A stretch of DNA of 64,000 nucleotides from Epichloe hybrida (GCA_019022495.1 JAFEKR010000004.1:1922001-1986000); one strand, 5' to 3'. Positions 1 through 12,098 are shown, numbered from the stretch's first letter. Numbers and translations: made by a program. The notes: generated from the letters alone by a model not told the origin.

Positions 1-256
1 TGAGCTGCTGGCGGCCAACCCGCGCTGCACCAGGCTCGTGGTGGCGGCAGAAAAAAAAAAACTAGGCAAGGTCGGACCTTTTTTTTTGGTCCTCTGCAGA
101 ACCGGTGCATCTCGAAACAAGCGGCACGATCAGCTCGCCACCGCATTCCCATATCTCTACAACGATGGGCAAAGGCAAGTCAGATGCTCAATAAGTCGCC
201 CTATCAAACTTCAAAGATTTGACAACGTGGTGTGCTCATCCATTTCGGCAAGCACA

Positions 257-2985
257 ATGGACGTGCATCGCTGCCGCTTCGTGCCTTACCAGCCCTCGGC
301 GATTAATGCTGTTGCATTCTCGCGTCCCAAGACCAAATCAGCCAAACATGGAGCTTTGGCAAGATTAGCCATCGGTCGAGCAAACGGCGACATTGAAATT
401 TGGAACCCATCCGGCGGAGCTTGGCTTCAAGAACTCGTCATCCGAGGTGGTAAGGATCGGAGTGTGGATGGCTTGGTTTGGATCAATGAGCCCGATCAGG
501 ATCTAGGCGACGGTCGCACCGTCATTGGAAAGTCGCGGCTGTTCAGCATTGGTTATACATCTACTGTCACGGAATGGGACCTCGAAAAGGGCAAACCGAA
601 GCGTCATGCCAGCGGCCAGCACGGCGATATCTGGTGCATTGCCGCCCAACCTCAAGGCGACAAACCACAGCCTGCGGGAGCCAGCAGCCTCCAAGAAGGA
701 CAGAACTCCAACAAACTGATTGCTGGCACAATCGATGGAGAACTCGTCATGTACTCTCTTGAAGAGGACGACCTGAGATTTCAGCGAGTTCTTGTCAAAT
801 CTCCCACCAAGAAAGCTCAAATGGTGAGCATGACTTTCCAGTCCCGCAAAGTCGTCATCGTGGGCTGTTCAGACAGCACTATCAGAGCCTACGACATCAA
901 AAACGGGCATATGCTCCGCCGAATGACTCTGGGCTCTGACCTCATCGGGGGCTCCAAGGATATCATTGTCTGGTGTGTCAAGTGTCTGCCCAACGGCAAC
1001 ATTGTGTCAGGCGATTCTACGGGCCAAGTATGTATATGGGACGGCAAGACGTATACTCAGGCACAGAGGATTCAAAGTCACAAGTCAGATGTTCTCAGTC
1101 TAACAACAAGCGCCGATGGGTTGGCCATCATGAGCGGAGGCATGGATCGCCGAACGATTCTTTACAAACAAAATGCTGGCTCTGGACAGCGATGGGGCAA
1201 AGTCTGGGGACGGCGCTATCACGATCACGATGTCAAGACAATGGCCTGTTTTGAACAGGGACGTATCAGTGTCGTGGTGTCTGGAGGTAAAAGCCCACCG
1301 GCTCATCGTCTCATCTTGCAACACGGCTCACTAACAGAATCACAGGGCCCGATGCCAATTTGAACATCGTGCCTCTAAAAGAAATGGGCCGCGAAAATCA
1401 CAGAATGATGAGCAACTTGCCACAACAGCCTCCAATCACAAGCGCTTCCAAGGCGAGATTCATCGTAAGCTGGTGGGAGAGAGGGGTTCATGTCTGGTTA
1501 TTGCGCAAATCAGCCGCCGATCTTCACGAGTCCGCCGGTGAAGCTGCTGATTTGGATCAAAACCGAAAATTACTCAAGACAATTGTAGTGAAGGGGGACT
1601 CTAATATTTCATCTGCCACAATCAACCAAGAGGGGACCTTGCTGTTTGTTTCGACAGGTACAGACGTCAAGGCCTTCCAACTCCAGCACCAGGACCCTGT
1701 CAAAGGTTCAGATGTGAAGCTCTCGAGCATCAGTTTGCCTGCGAAGCTTTCACAGCTGGGCGCTTCGCACGTCAAGCTTTCTCCGGATGGCCGCTGGCTG
1801 TGCGTCATTCAAGAAGGCTCTCATGTTCTAATGGCCAGTTTAATGGCCAGTCCTGAAAGCAAACTTGTCGAATCACCTGCTCTGTCAGTCAAGCTTCAAA
1901 AACTGTCGCGGCTGCGGCGTCAGATCCCGCGGTACATATTGAATGGCGGTCTAGGTAGCTACGACAGGAGCATCACACATATTGCTTTCAGCGCCGACTC
2001 CAACATGATAGCAGTGGCTGACCTAGCTGGGTATATCGATACTTGGATCTCGCGCGGCCGAGAACAGACCCTGCACAACGGCAATCAGGAGGAGGCTGGC
2101 ATGGAAGCTGACGCGGCCGATGATGCATCTGACAGCGATTCTTCGTCATCAGAAGACGAAGACAACGCGATTGCTGATTCACAAGACCGCTGGGTCCGCA
2201 ACCCTAATGCAAAGCTATTGCCGAAACTTCCAACATCCCCAGTTGTACTGTCCTTCTCGGGCGATGTACCCGCAACTGGGTCGTCTGTCAAAGCAGATGC
2301 TTCTGATGACTATATTCTTGCTGCTGTCACCTCTTCATGGAACATTCTGGCCTTCCATCCCCGTCATGGCGCGCTTACTCCGTGGTCCCGCCGGCATCCA
2401 CGCAAAGCCCTACCGGGACCAGTACAGGATCTCTTAGACTTGCCCAAAGGAGTTATGTGGCAGGGCTCTCGCATGTGGTTGTACGGCGTGTCGTTCCTCT
2501 TGATGCTTGATATGGGACAAAATCTCCCTGTGTCATCAGATGTCGAGGGCGGTGACGCGCAACTCACGCACGGCATCAAGCGTAAGAGAGTGGGACCCAG
2601 CACTGGTGCTGGAGGCAGGACGGAACGAGGCATCCTTGCTCCTCGTCAAATTAGAAAGCATGGTGCCAATGACGAGTGCGAGGACATTGACATAGTCGAG
2701 AGGCCACAGGCCGATGAAAGCGAAAGTGACGAAGATATGCCAGACGCAGTTGATGGACTGTCCAAGCAGCTCTCCTCGACAAATGGCAATGACACCATCG
2801 TTCAGACTATAGAGTCGGCCACGGACGGACCAAAGAAGTGGTGGATTACATACAAGTACCGCCCTATTCTCGGCATCGTTCCTCTCGCCACAAGCAAAGA
2901 CTTAGAAGTTGCCGTCGTTGAGCGGCCATCCTGGGAGGTGGACATGGCAGAAAGTTTTTTTGCCGGAGAGGTATGGGAGAGGTGA
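257..2985 (+). CDS. utp4: UTP4/Cirhin-like WD40 protein of the SSU processome
   Basis: Family role: the t-UTP subcomplex of the U3 SSU processome in the nucleolus, needed for pre-18S rRNA processing and rDNA transcription. Exon 1 is 257-1286 and exon 2 is 1346-2985, giving 889 residues. The intron 1287-1345 has GTAAAA, CTAAC at 1331 and CACAG, and the join reads SGG-PDANLN as in the family. The start MDVHRCRFVPYQPSAIN matches the normal N-terminus; the upstream in-frame Met at 38 gives an unrelated extension. WD40-like blades run from the N-terminus (GRANGDIEIWNPSGGAW, then VSGDSTGQVCIWDGKTY, then MSGGMDRRTILYKQ) into exon 2. There is an acidic stretch near 2107-2165 and another near 2700-2750. 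The C-terminus (YKYRPILGIVPL, then VERPSWEVDM) is the conserved end. Seen directly: exons and motifs. Family assignment is from recognition and is confident. Confidence 0.93.
1287..1345 (+). other. UTP4 intron
   Basis: 59 nt, GTAAAA donor, CTAAC branch at 1331-1335, CACAG acceptor. Splicing joins the two WD40 reading frames exactly. Confidence 0.9.
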
Positions 2986-5230
2986 AGGCCGATGAAGTGC
3001 CACCTGTGAAGATGAAAATTGAGCTATTGGGTAGCAGACAGAAGAGGGGTCGTATACATGCACTGGAGAGTAAGCTGTCTCATCACAACTCCACTCTAGC
3101 GTCATGCATATTGGTTCATGAAGGTGGACATCCATATCCACGGCCATCTATGAACGGGGGTTTCGACAATTGGCGATGGGTATATGATGATGATGACGCC
3201 CTTGGGTACATATGTGTGGGGGGCCAAAGCTCGAACATCTGTGGATTACCAAATAGAGGCTTGGCGTATATCTGCATTAAGAAGCATTCTGGATCCAAAG
3301 AGATACCACTTGGAGTTGTGAATACCGCTACACCCTAACTGTGGCATGTTCCGTTGGTTGGATCTATTCAACAAGCTCCTCCGAGAACACGTCAGTAGCA
3401 TGAGCCTTTCCAAAGTATTGAATGGTGACGCGATATTGACAAGAACAAAGTAGTAAGCAGACATAGCTAAACATCTGTTCAAAGCGTCCTTGGATGTTGA
3501 CATCAGCAGAGAGAATTGTCTTCGTTTCTGGTAATGGATGGACACCCTATGGTTTGAGGGCAGTTGTGCAAGACCGCATGACAATTTGGAAGCCGTTCAT
3601 GTTTAAACGTGGAACGTAACGTTCGCCTACGTGGAAAGATTCCGTACACTTGAACCACGAAGCCAGCCTGTTTGTGAAAAGGTGACCATCGGAAAAGGTG
3701 ACGCGCGTCCCACCATCCGTTTTGACTCTTGGAGACACTTAGCGTTGGGGAAGTGAATACTAAAGACAACTCCTCTGAGAAGATCACGTGCGTCCTTATT
3801 CGCTGTTGGTTTCGCAATAAATAACATAACATGTAACCTACATAGTTGGCCGTTACTAGCCACAGGGTGGCTTTAACCTTCTGATGCATGCGCCACACGC
3901 ACCAGGCAGGGCTGATGATAACCCGACGGCCGGCATCACCCAATCAATCAATACCAGAGTCGGACCAAATGATGGGTTGTGAATACCGGAGCAGGCAAAA
4001 AAACTACAATTCTGCTCGCCAAAACACCTAGGAGACGTCAAGAGAGGTAATCCAGGCATCTTCACTTTAAATAGTCCAAATTCGCCAGGAGGAAGTTGGC
4101 CGAAGCCTGTTTGAATTGGATGCTTCCAGCGAATCCATCTCATGCATGTCTTTCGGGCCTCGTCATCGCCTCCTTGGACCCCTGTCGGGTGGGTGGAGGA
4201 TTGTAAGCCTCCCCACCCTCAGGTACCGGTACTCACTTGCCCGTCGGCCGACGAGACAAAAGGTTTCTCCCTTTCCTCCCTACTACGTTTACGGATCCGT
4301 ACAATCACGGCACTGCCGCCAAGAAGACATTTGAAGGTACCGGTACTTGAGCCACCAACTTCTATGCCGTGCACGCCTGAAACTCGTGACGTATGATTGG
4401 CCAGGAGGGGCAGGCTGACGCGTAAACCGCCTCCAAAAAGAGGGACGGACGCAGCAAACTCACATTCAAGCTCGCTCCCGTTCAGCAGCGCCATCTTAAT
4501 CTCATGCTCATGGTGCCACGTCCACGATTTTTACGGTGCCACATCCACGGTGCCCACCTGTCCTGTCCTGGCTATCCAGCTCGGCCACCCCCGGTCTGCT
4601 GGTCTGGAGTCTTTGCTAGCGTCCGTTTTGGCTGCGTGTGCGTGGGCTGCGTGGGCTGCGTGGGCTGCGTGGTTGTTGGCGTGCGTTGTGTTGCTTGTTG
4701 GTGTTGCGTATACATGCGTGCGTCGCCATCTGCTCTCCCTCTCATCTCCTCTACCTGGGACCTGGACCGACTTTGCCATCAGCGTCGCCATCACAGCATT
4801 ACAGGGCGGGCTTTCAGATTATTGCGTCTCATCTTGCCGTTGCTCTCTTCATTGCATTGGCAAGGTCTCATCAGAGCCCCACCAACTGTGCATCCGAATT
4901 ATTAGTACTGGCGTCCGCGGGCTGTCGAGGTGTTTTCGTTACCAAGTGGCGACTTCGCGCAAGTGAGGAGGCGTACGAATCCATTCAGCTGACGACAGCG
5001 ACCACGACCACGTCTTGCCCAATGACCCTTGGCCCAAGTCACCATACCACAAGCAACCTCAACTCAACACGCAGTCTCTCTCTTTCTTGGACATATATCG
5101 TCTCGACTTTCCCTGTTGCACTGGTCACGAAAAACGTTTCGCTCAACCCTGGTCCGGGCCAGATTGGCGCCTCGACCAACGACGACTCGACGAAGGGACG
5201 ATACCGATACCTTGACTTCATCACTTCACC
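2986..5230. other. Intergenic region upstream of PNG1
   Basis: About 2.2 kb without a gene I can support. The open frames here are short, overlap on both strands and show no recognisable domain. The stretch after 4,950 is probably promoter and 5' UTR of PNG1. A 9-bp tandem repeat (GTGGGCTGC, three copies) lies at 4642-4668. Confidence 0.6.
4642..4672 (+). repeat. 9-bp tandem repeat GTGGGCTGC x3
   Basis: Three perfect tandem copies plus GTGG, in the PNG1 upstream region. A minisatellite; no function inferred. Confidence 0.85.
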
Positions 5231-6725
5231 ATGGAGAACCGAGGCACCCCCTTCAGCCCCCGCGACTCGACCTCCGATGCCCAGTATGGCGAGGAATGGG
5301 CTCGCGACCTTCGCCTCAAGTTCGAGGGATTGCTGAGAGATAAGCGCATGAACGACCTGCGCTCATGCACTCGAAGCCACTCCCCTAGCCACCACTCTCC
5401 GACTATGACGGAGCGAGCATCGAGCACCAACCTTGCCGCTCAGACTTCCTTTACGGGCAACAGACCAGCGACTGCACTTGGCAGAGAAGCCCCGTCAACA
5501 CCTCCATCGTATTCATGCATTCGACACCTCCCCAAGATCCCTACCGCGCCAACTGCTGGCGATCGCGACTCACAGAAGTTCCGAAACTTGATGATAAGCT
5601 TGTCGTTGACGCCCACAAAATATGAGAACCCAGGTTTGCTAGACGAGGCCCTACAAACCATTCCGCTCGATCGCATTTATGGCGAGGCCGAAGAAGAAAG
5701 TCAAGTACTGCAAGCAGAAGCAGAGAGTATGGGTGATGGTCGTCGCGCTGAGTGGGGGTATCAAGATTGTGTCATCCGAGCCCTCCTTCGGTATGTCATG
5801 GCTCCGTCATTTTCTGAGCTGGGGTCAACATGGAACTAACTAATTGGTCTTGTATAGATGGTTCAAACGCTCATTCTTTACATGGGTCAACAATCCTCCC
5901 TGCCCAGTCTGCCTGTCACCGACCATCGCACAAGGTATGACGGCGCCAACACCCGAGGAGAGCGCTTGCGGTGCTCTGCGTGTGGAGTTGTACCGATGCT
6001 CTGCGCAGAACTGCGGTGCTTACGAGCGATTCCCCCGGTACGGCGACGTCTGGCGCCTGCTTCAGACCCGAAGAGGCCGTGTCGGCGAGTGGGCAAACTG
6101 TTTCAGCATGTTGTGCCGTGCTGTCGGTGGCCGGGTCAGATGGGTGTGGAACGCCGAAGACCATGTCTGGACAGAGGTCTACTCCGAACACCAGCGACGA
6201 TGGGTCCACGTCGACGCTTGTGAGGAAGCCTGGGACAGCCCTCGCCTGTACACCGAAGGTTGGGGCAAGAAGATGTCATACTGTGTAGCGTTCTCTATTG
6301 ACGGTGCTACCGATGTTACACGTCGATATGTGCGAACGAACAAGGCCGCCGCCGAACGCAACCGATGCCCCGAAGAAGTCATGCTCTACATTATGCAAGA
6401 GATCAAGAACATGCGACGAAGCAACCTGGGCAAGGTCGAGCGGTTTCGTCTCGAAAAAGAAGACCAGCGCGAGGATGAAGAACTTCGAGGCTACGTTGTT
6501 GCATCGATAGCCCAGGCTGTCACAGACATAGTACCGGGCGCCTCCAGCTCTTCCAGCAGCGGACGCGTCGTGCCCAGCCATGGCCGAGACGTCAAAGTCC
6601 CCGCCGAACAGCTCACCCAACAGGCGGGCTCTGCTGCCTGGTTGATGGCTCAACAACAGGCTCGCAACCAACAGTTTCCACCACGCGACCATCATCATCA
6701 TCATCATCACCACCAGCAGCAGTAA
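5231..6725 (+). CDS. png1: PNG1-like peptide:N-glycanase (transglutaminase fold), catalytic Cys replaced by Val
   Basis: Family role: cytoplasmic deglycosylation of misfolded glycoproteins during ERAD. Exons 5231-5790 and 5858-6725, 475 residues; the 67-nt intron has GTATGT, AACTAAC and GTATAG. The zinc region has CPVC and then CSAQNC (C-x4-C where animal and yeast enzymes have C-x2-C). The transglutaminase core follows: [53 protein letters not shown]. The catalytic Cys position (GRCGEW in yeast and human) is Val262, codon 6081-6083; His289 and Asp306 are kept at the family spacing of 27 and 17. From memory, filamentous ascomycete PNG1 orthologues share the loss and act without the enzyme activity, so this is probably inherited. 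The protein ends in eight His followed by QQQ. The start is the first Met of the conserved N-terminal frame. Confidence 0.93.
5791..5857 (+). other. PNG1 intron
   Basis: 67 nt, GTATGT donor, AACTAAC branch near 5834-5840, TATAG acceptor; it joins LLR to WFKRSF in frame. Confidence 0.9.
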
Positions 6726-8042
6726 AGGTTACCTGATGTGAGAGAGTGTCCTGCAGCGACACGAAAATCACATTCGCACCCTCAATTTCGGGAGTGGACT
6801 TCTTCATGACACTCCCCCCAAAGCCTGACTCAATATCAGTCATGGTGACATCTTGACGAATCCTTACAATGACAACCTTATGTCTACACGAACGTTGACC
6901 ATCGAATTGAATCTCTATGACGAAGCGTATCATTGTGCTTGAGTTTCGACAGCTCATCATCCTCTTCTCTAATATCAACTTTCTAGCAGCCATTTATCGA
7001 ATTCGCATTCGGCTGCACACATACACACGTATCATGGCACCCCTCGTATATGTGAAGGAACTGGCGTTACCATTTCCCCAAATCTAAATATCATCCAATT
7101 TCCCGACGCGTCCTCTTCGGCATGACTTGGAAAAAGTTGCTGGGTTGACGTGGCGGCCTGTACCTTTATTTCTAACATGTGACCTTGTTGTCCAACCTCG
7201 ATCTTCTCACATTTCTTTTGTGCTTGGGTACATGAAGGGGCAGGTGAACGGAAGGCGTACCGGGACGGACAGGAGCGAAATATGCCAGAGCAACAAGGCT
7301 GGAAGCATCTTCGCGGCATTGTTTTCTAAGATGACATATGTTCACCGCCTCGAAGGCGTTGAGGGTTTCATTCACAACGACGCCATGTCTAAGACAGGGA
7401 GGACAACGCGGCAAAGAGACGGGGACACTGGTCATCATCGCATGCATGCATGCATGCAGCATGGCTCATGAAGATGGGGAGTTATGGGCGGAGGAGCTAT
7501 CCTCTGCTAATTTCTGCATAGCAATAGACTGGCGAATACAAAAAGCGCTCGTTCCAAACACAATCATGTCCTCGCAATGCTATTTTTTTCGGCTGAAACG
7601 TTGTTGCAGCGTATTTCGAGCCGTGTACATTCATCATGCTCGTTACCACGAACTGACTGGATCGACGAGTGTGCGCAGGCAAGGTCAGATCTGCCCGACC
7701 TGCCGCCCATTTCCCGCCGCCCATTTACGCGCCGACGCGAACCCCGTCCGCGGGATCTGTCGCGTCCCCGCGTCGTCCCCCCGTCGTCCCCCTCCCCTCT
7801 TCCGTCCAATCTTGCAGCCTGCAAACTTGGTCACTCGTGGAGATGACCAAGAGCGAAACCTAGATTCTACAAAACACCCAGTGCCAGTTTCATTGCTATT
7901 CGGTCAATCAACGAGAGAATCAGCGAGAGTCAACGAGAATCAGCGAGACGGAGGCCTCGACAATCCCGACAACACCATCCATCCCTCCAGAATACCACAG
8001 TCGCGCACACCCACGCCCAACTCACCCGCTCCCTCTCCCACA
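6726..8042. other. Intergenic region between PNG1 and the Cys-rich gene
   Basis: 1.3 kb with no supported gene. Overlapping open frames on both strands carry no domain. It holds a CATG tetranucleotide run at 7441-7457. A pyrimidine-rich stretch around 7,720-7,830 and a repeated CAACGAGA/CAGCGAGA pattern at 7908-7950 are likely promoter and 5' UTR of the next gene. Confidence 0.55.
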
Positions 8043-8756
8043 ATGATCCTCAAGCGCAAGCGTTCCGACCCCGAGCTCTGCTCCTCACCTTCCTCGTCCT
8101 CCTCGGTCTCCAGCTCACCGCCGAGCAACGGCCTGTTGGACGTCCATCCCCAGGCCTTCATCAACATGCCGGCCGCACACCTGCACAGCCGCACATTCAA
8201 GCGGTATCGCGATAGCCGGCCCTCGGAAGAGCGAGTCCACCGTACGTTCATGCCATGTTTCCAAATCCGTTCTTTTTGCGCCATGATGCTTTTGGCCCCC
8301 CCCCCCCCAGCATAAAAATCTCACGATTCATCTGCAGAACGTACACTGAATCTGCTGTACTCTGCCTCGCAGCAGCAGCAGTCCACGCAGGGCGTCCGAG
8401 GCCCACCTCCACAGCCAGATCAGCGGGCCGTCGTCGCAGCCCAGCCGAGCACGCAGCAGTCCCTGCATCGGTTCTGGAGCATCAGTTCCGCGCCGGTCGC
8501 GCCGCAGGTCCATCTTGGACGGTCCCCGGCCCCGGCGCCCTGTACTTGCGAAGACTGCGGTGCGAGGCTGGGCGGCGACGACTTGGCGACGGGGAAGACG
8601 GCATGCGGTGCTTGCGGAAAACACGTTTGCTTCAGTTGCTCCGTGAGCAACCTTGGTGATGAGAAGAGGTGCTTGCAATGCGCGGGGAGGAAAGTCTGGG
8701 CTGGGGCCGTGGACGGGCGGTTGGGCTGGACCGACGCTGCCATGTCCACCTGCTAG
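8043..8756 (+). CDS. Uncharacterised small protein with C-terminal Cys-pair cluster
   Basis: I do not recognise a named family. Exons 8043-8241 and 8338-8756, 205 residues; the 96-nt intron has a perfect GTACGT donor and a CTGCAG acceptor and contains a C-run. N-terminus: MILKRKRSDPEL, then a Ser/Pro-rich stretch. The motif VHQRTLNLLYSA spans the splice and is followed by a Gln run. A central LHRFWSISS motif precedes four Cys pairs (CEDC, CGAC, CFSC, CLQC) over about 45 residues near residues 140-185. That spacing resembles a cross-brace zinc module (FYVE/RING-like), but the characteristic His is not evident. The LYSA and FWSI blocks feel conserved among fungi. It stands alone, with 3' UTR beyond 8757. 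Zinc binding is inference. Confidence 0.75.
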
Positions 8757-9201
8757 ATAGACTGGTATGGCGAAATCTCGGGTCGGTTGGTTTTTTTTTT
8801 TTTTTTTTTTGAATACATTTAACACGAATGGCAAAGGTCTTGTTACGGCGTTTCTGGTATCGGTAGGCGACAGGCGACAGGCGGAACGGCCCGTCAGATT
8901 CAGAGGATTCAGGATGAAAACATGGTGAATTAGGGGTTTTGACATTTTTTTATGATTGTAATATGTACAATTTATGAAACATCAAGCATGGCATCATGGA
9001 ACAATGGCCGAAACTGATGCGGCATGATCCGTACACGGGCCGGTAGTGCCCGCCGCTTGTACTACGATTTCATTCAGGATGCGCCTCAACCCAACCACGA
9101 GGACTGTTCTCACATTACAAATTGTCGTACTAAATTAAAGGAGCGGTACGCCGGAAACGAGGCAGAGTTGATTCTGAACAGACTCTTATTCTTTTTTTTT
9201 T
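8757..9201. other. Convergent intergenic region
   Basis: 3' ends of the Cys-rich gene (+) and MPDU1 (-). It holds a run of 20 T at 8791-8810. I see no gene. Confidence 0.6.
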
Positions 9202-10132
9202 TCAACCGCGGCGACGGGTGGTAGGTCCCTTTTTGGGAGTTCCAGAAGAAGACTTGGCCTCGGTCGGCGCGGTCGTCATCTTGCGCTTACCTTGGGCTTT
9301 TGGCGACGGGGCGTTCCAGTAGTAGATCATCTGCAGCGCAAGAATGGCGTTCAGGAGGAAGCCTGAAATGAAGCCATACAGGATCAGTTTGTCATCAACT
9401 TCCTGCAGCGTGGTGAAGATACGGGAGAGAGAGCCCGCGAGGTAGTTGAAGACCTTTTGACGAAATATCAGCACAAATGTTTCGATTCCACAATTCGCAA
9501 ACCGGAGAGGGGGGGGGGATGTTGTATATTCGTACCGCAAACGCACTAAGCTGGCCAGTTCCGCCCTGCTGGTAGATGGCCACGATCTGGGGAAGCTTGC
9601 TGGCGACACCGAGAAGACCGGCACCGGCCTGGAGGTAGCTCAGCGCTTTCCTGTCCACGACATTCTCGGCAAACAGGGCGGCAAGACCACCGGCCAGCGC
9701 GGCGACGAGCACGGCAGCCGCGCCAGCCCTACCGCTGTAGTTCAGGACGAGAACGGAGATGATGACATTCTGGCCCAGAATCAAAGCCGTCTCGCCAAAC
9801 GTGCTGAAGGGGAAGCCGTTGCGCACATTGTATGCCAGCGTGATGAGGTACGCGCTCGTTTCGAGGAGGTACGAGAGGAATGAAACACCCTCGGCGGACT
9901 TGGACTTGACGAGCTTCAGCATCTGTGGCACCTTGACGATGGACGAGGCGGCGATGATGCCGATTCCAAGACCTTTGCTGACCGCGTATTTGATGCATTC
10001 TGTATCCTCCGGGTCGACGTCGAGCAGCAGCGCTTTGTAGCATTTCTCGCCAATGATGGAGACACCGAGGTCGCGAATCGGCGCGGGGAGGTTGTGCGTG
10101 ATGGGCTGAACAGCGGATCGTAGGGCGTCCAT
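9202..10132 (-). CDS. MPDU1-like PQ-loop membrane protein (mannose-P-dolichol utilisation)
   Basis: Family role: an ER multi-pass protein needed for use of dolichol-P-mannose and dolichol-P-glucose in N-glycan and GPI assembly. Exons on the minus strand are 10132-9536 and 9453-9202, 282 residues; the intron 9454-9535 (82 nt) starts GTACGA and ends AAAAG. The PQ-loop motifs are visible: SSIVKVPQMLKLVKSKSAEG near residue 60, then KLPQIVAIYQQGGTGQLSAF near residue 180. After the splice come VFNYLAGSLSRIFTTLQEV and a hydrophobic segment LILYGFISGFLLNAILALQM. The tail is basic (KGPTTRRRG). Hydrophobic stretches between the motifs fit seven membrane segments. The start MDALRSAVQPITHNLPAPIR is the family-like N-terminus; upstream in-frame Met codons give a low-complexity extension. 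Confidence 0.92.
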
Positions 10133-10768
10133 GGTGTGATGAAGCTTTGGACGTTGCCGAGGCTGCGCAGATAGGCAGGGCAACAAGGGAAGGGGTAAGA
10201 GGGATGAAGAACTGATAGTGCCGGAAACGCAGAGAGAACCTGGTGTCAAAATGAAGTAAAAGTAAGTACGGAATTATACGGACGTACAATCCGCGCAGAA
10301 TAAAGTACGTATTGGGGCAGTTTTACTGGTTAGTAAACGACGTTGGCGCGACCCACGGTTGTTGAAGAAGAAAACGTGTCAAACCCTCGGGCCACATGAA
10401 CATTCCCGACGGTTTTTGAAAGGTTGCGACGTCAGATGGACTTTTGACGCGGTGGCTACCCTAGAGCATGGTCGACCCGCACCCGCACCAGGGCCCAGGG
10501 GTCGAGATGTCCAAATATAATCCATAATCGGCCCTTGGCGTGAAGCTCGACGAGGTCAAAACAAAGACTATTTTTGTCCCCGGCTCTAGATGAAGTCATG
10601 AAAAGCTCTAAGCGCGTGCGGCGCTGGGAGCTCGGGAACAGCAACACATTACCCTCCGAAGTGCCCGATGTGCATTGCGGACGGACATGGGATGGACAAG
10701 AATGGACAAGGATGGATGCACGTTTCATCAGCCCATGATCCGCCTTGGCGCCTGATGGGAAGGAGGCA
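10133..10768. other. MPDU1 upstream region up to the island
   Basis: 636 nt, normal base composition, likely MPDU1 promoter. No gene seen. It ends at the left direct repeat. Confidence 0.6.
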
Positions 10769-10925
10769 GAGTAGGAGGGGGGGAAGGTGCGAGGCACCGA
10801 CCCACCCTCTGGCTCGAAAGCTACACAGAAAAATTTTTTCGGAAGGGCGTTGCCCTTTAATTATCATCAGAGACGAGCTATAAATCAATAAAAAGTTTGT
10901 TTTGATCGAATCTGTCCTTTTTGGA
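10769..10925 (+). repeat. Left copy of the island-flanking direct repeat (157 bp)
   Basis: It begins GAGTAGGAGGGGGGG and ends GATCGAATCTGTCCTTTTTGG. It matches 39158-39313 in the same orientation over its whole length. This copy is the less RIP-altered one: it has ACCGACCCA where the right copy has ACTAACCTA, and CTCGAAAG where the right has CTTAAAAG. An 11-bp direct duplication GGAGGCAGAGT lies at 10762-10772 and 10929-10939, just outside both ends, like a target-site duplication. No TG/CA termini and no obvious inverted ends. It could be a short interspersed element, a solo terminal repeat, or the end of a larger element. Confidence 0.85.
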
Positions 10926-12098
10926 GGGGAGGCAGAGTGACCTTCGCACCGCTAGTCTAGACTGGTGCTGTTGTACCGCTTCGACCACCATAGGCAGCAC
11001 CCTAGAGTTCGTAGAATTCGGGCCCCCGTGGGCGTACATAAGAGCTCTGACCTGCTGCTAAATCTTGGAACTAGTACGTTAATGGCACTACCCCTTTACC
11101 TTATAGAGGTGCGTGCTTTAAGTGTAGTGTTGCTAGGTATTATACTACTAACTATACTATAACTAGAAATAATATATTATAGAGATAGGAGTTTACATAG
11201 CTAAAGTTAATAACCCTTTCTCCTAGGAATAATAACTCTTAGGTCCTTAGATAAGTTTATGCTAGGTTAGCTTAGATTTATTTAGGTAGGGATAAGCGTA
11301 ATAAAGTTAAAGTGCCTTAAATTATTAAAGAAGTTCTTACTAGAGCTATAGTTAGGGCTTATTACGCGCTAATTAAACCTAAGGCTACTAAGGATGTTGC
11401 TATATTAGTAGGTGACCGCTAACTTATCTAGCTTAAAGAGGTATTATTAACTATCCCTTCTTAGTTAGTAGCTATAGTTAATGTAAAAAAGCTAGGAGCT
11501 AGATAGGCTAACTTAAGAGCTTAAGTGGAAGATACTATAGATAAGGATAAACCCCTTAAACCCCTATTAAAGAGTCTTTAGAAAGTAGACTTAGAGACTC
11601 TAGAGTCTGTGGCTTAAGGTGCTCTTTAGGTTATAATATTGATTTTAGAAGTAATACTACCTTTAAAGAAGTAGAAAGGAATACTACTTAGTAATATTCT
11701 TAGGGATAAGACCCTTACCCCTACGCCTAAAGCTACCCTATTAGTGAGAGAAAAGGTAGTAAAGAGAAATGTATAAGTATTAAGTAAGATTTAGGGTTAT
11801 AAGGGTCTTGGTCCTATTAACTAGAAAGCACTAGCTAGTTAGATTTTAGTCCTAATGTTGCTTATAGACTTGTGGTAAATTAGTCCTAAGATGTCTAAAT
11901 AATTTTAAAAGCTATTCTTATGGGTAACTACCTTAAAGAGGTGATTAGGGAAGAAGGTGGCCTTCTCCCTTAATATAGGCTTTGTTTAGGCTACTTTGGG
12001 TGATAGTAAGAAGATTTCTAGTATTTAATAATTATAATACTAAGCTACTTTGTGAGCACTGGTTGGGTGCTAAACTATTTGGAATTATAGTCTAGGTG
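10926..12098 (+). pseudogene. Unidentified RIP-degraded coding relic (left)
   Basis: One forward frame can be followed from about 11,290 to 12,080 with only RIP-type stops. Recognisable pieces include AYYALIKPKATKDVAIL and LVAIVNVKKLGAR, then a Lys/Pro-rich section. I cannot name the family; a gag-like structural protein is possible. The first 110 nt after the direct repeat (10930-11040) are GC-rich and non-coding. It is cut off by the LTR-like sequence at 12,099. Confidence 0.5.

Noticed and set aside
4397..5336. Overlapping open frames of 130-230 codons
   Set aside because: Low-complexity, overlapping on several frames, no domains; they run into the PNG1 start in the wrong frame.
7338..8315. 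325-codon plus-strand open frame
   Set aside because: Only its last part from 8043 is a gene; the upstream portion has no domain and looks like promoter and 5' UTR. Its end runs into the intron.
10930..11040. Possible tRNA gene in the GC-rich patch after the left repeat
   Set aside because: No consistent cloverleaf or B-box (GGTTCRANTCC) on either strand.
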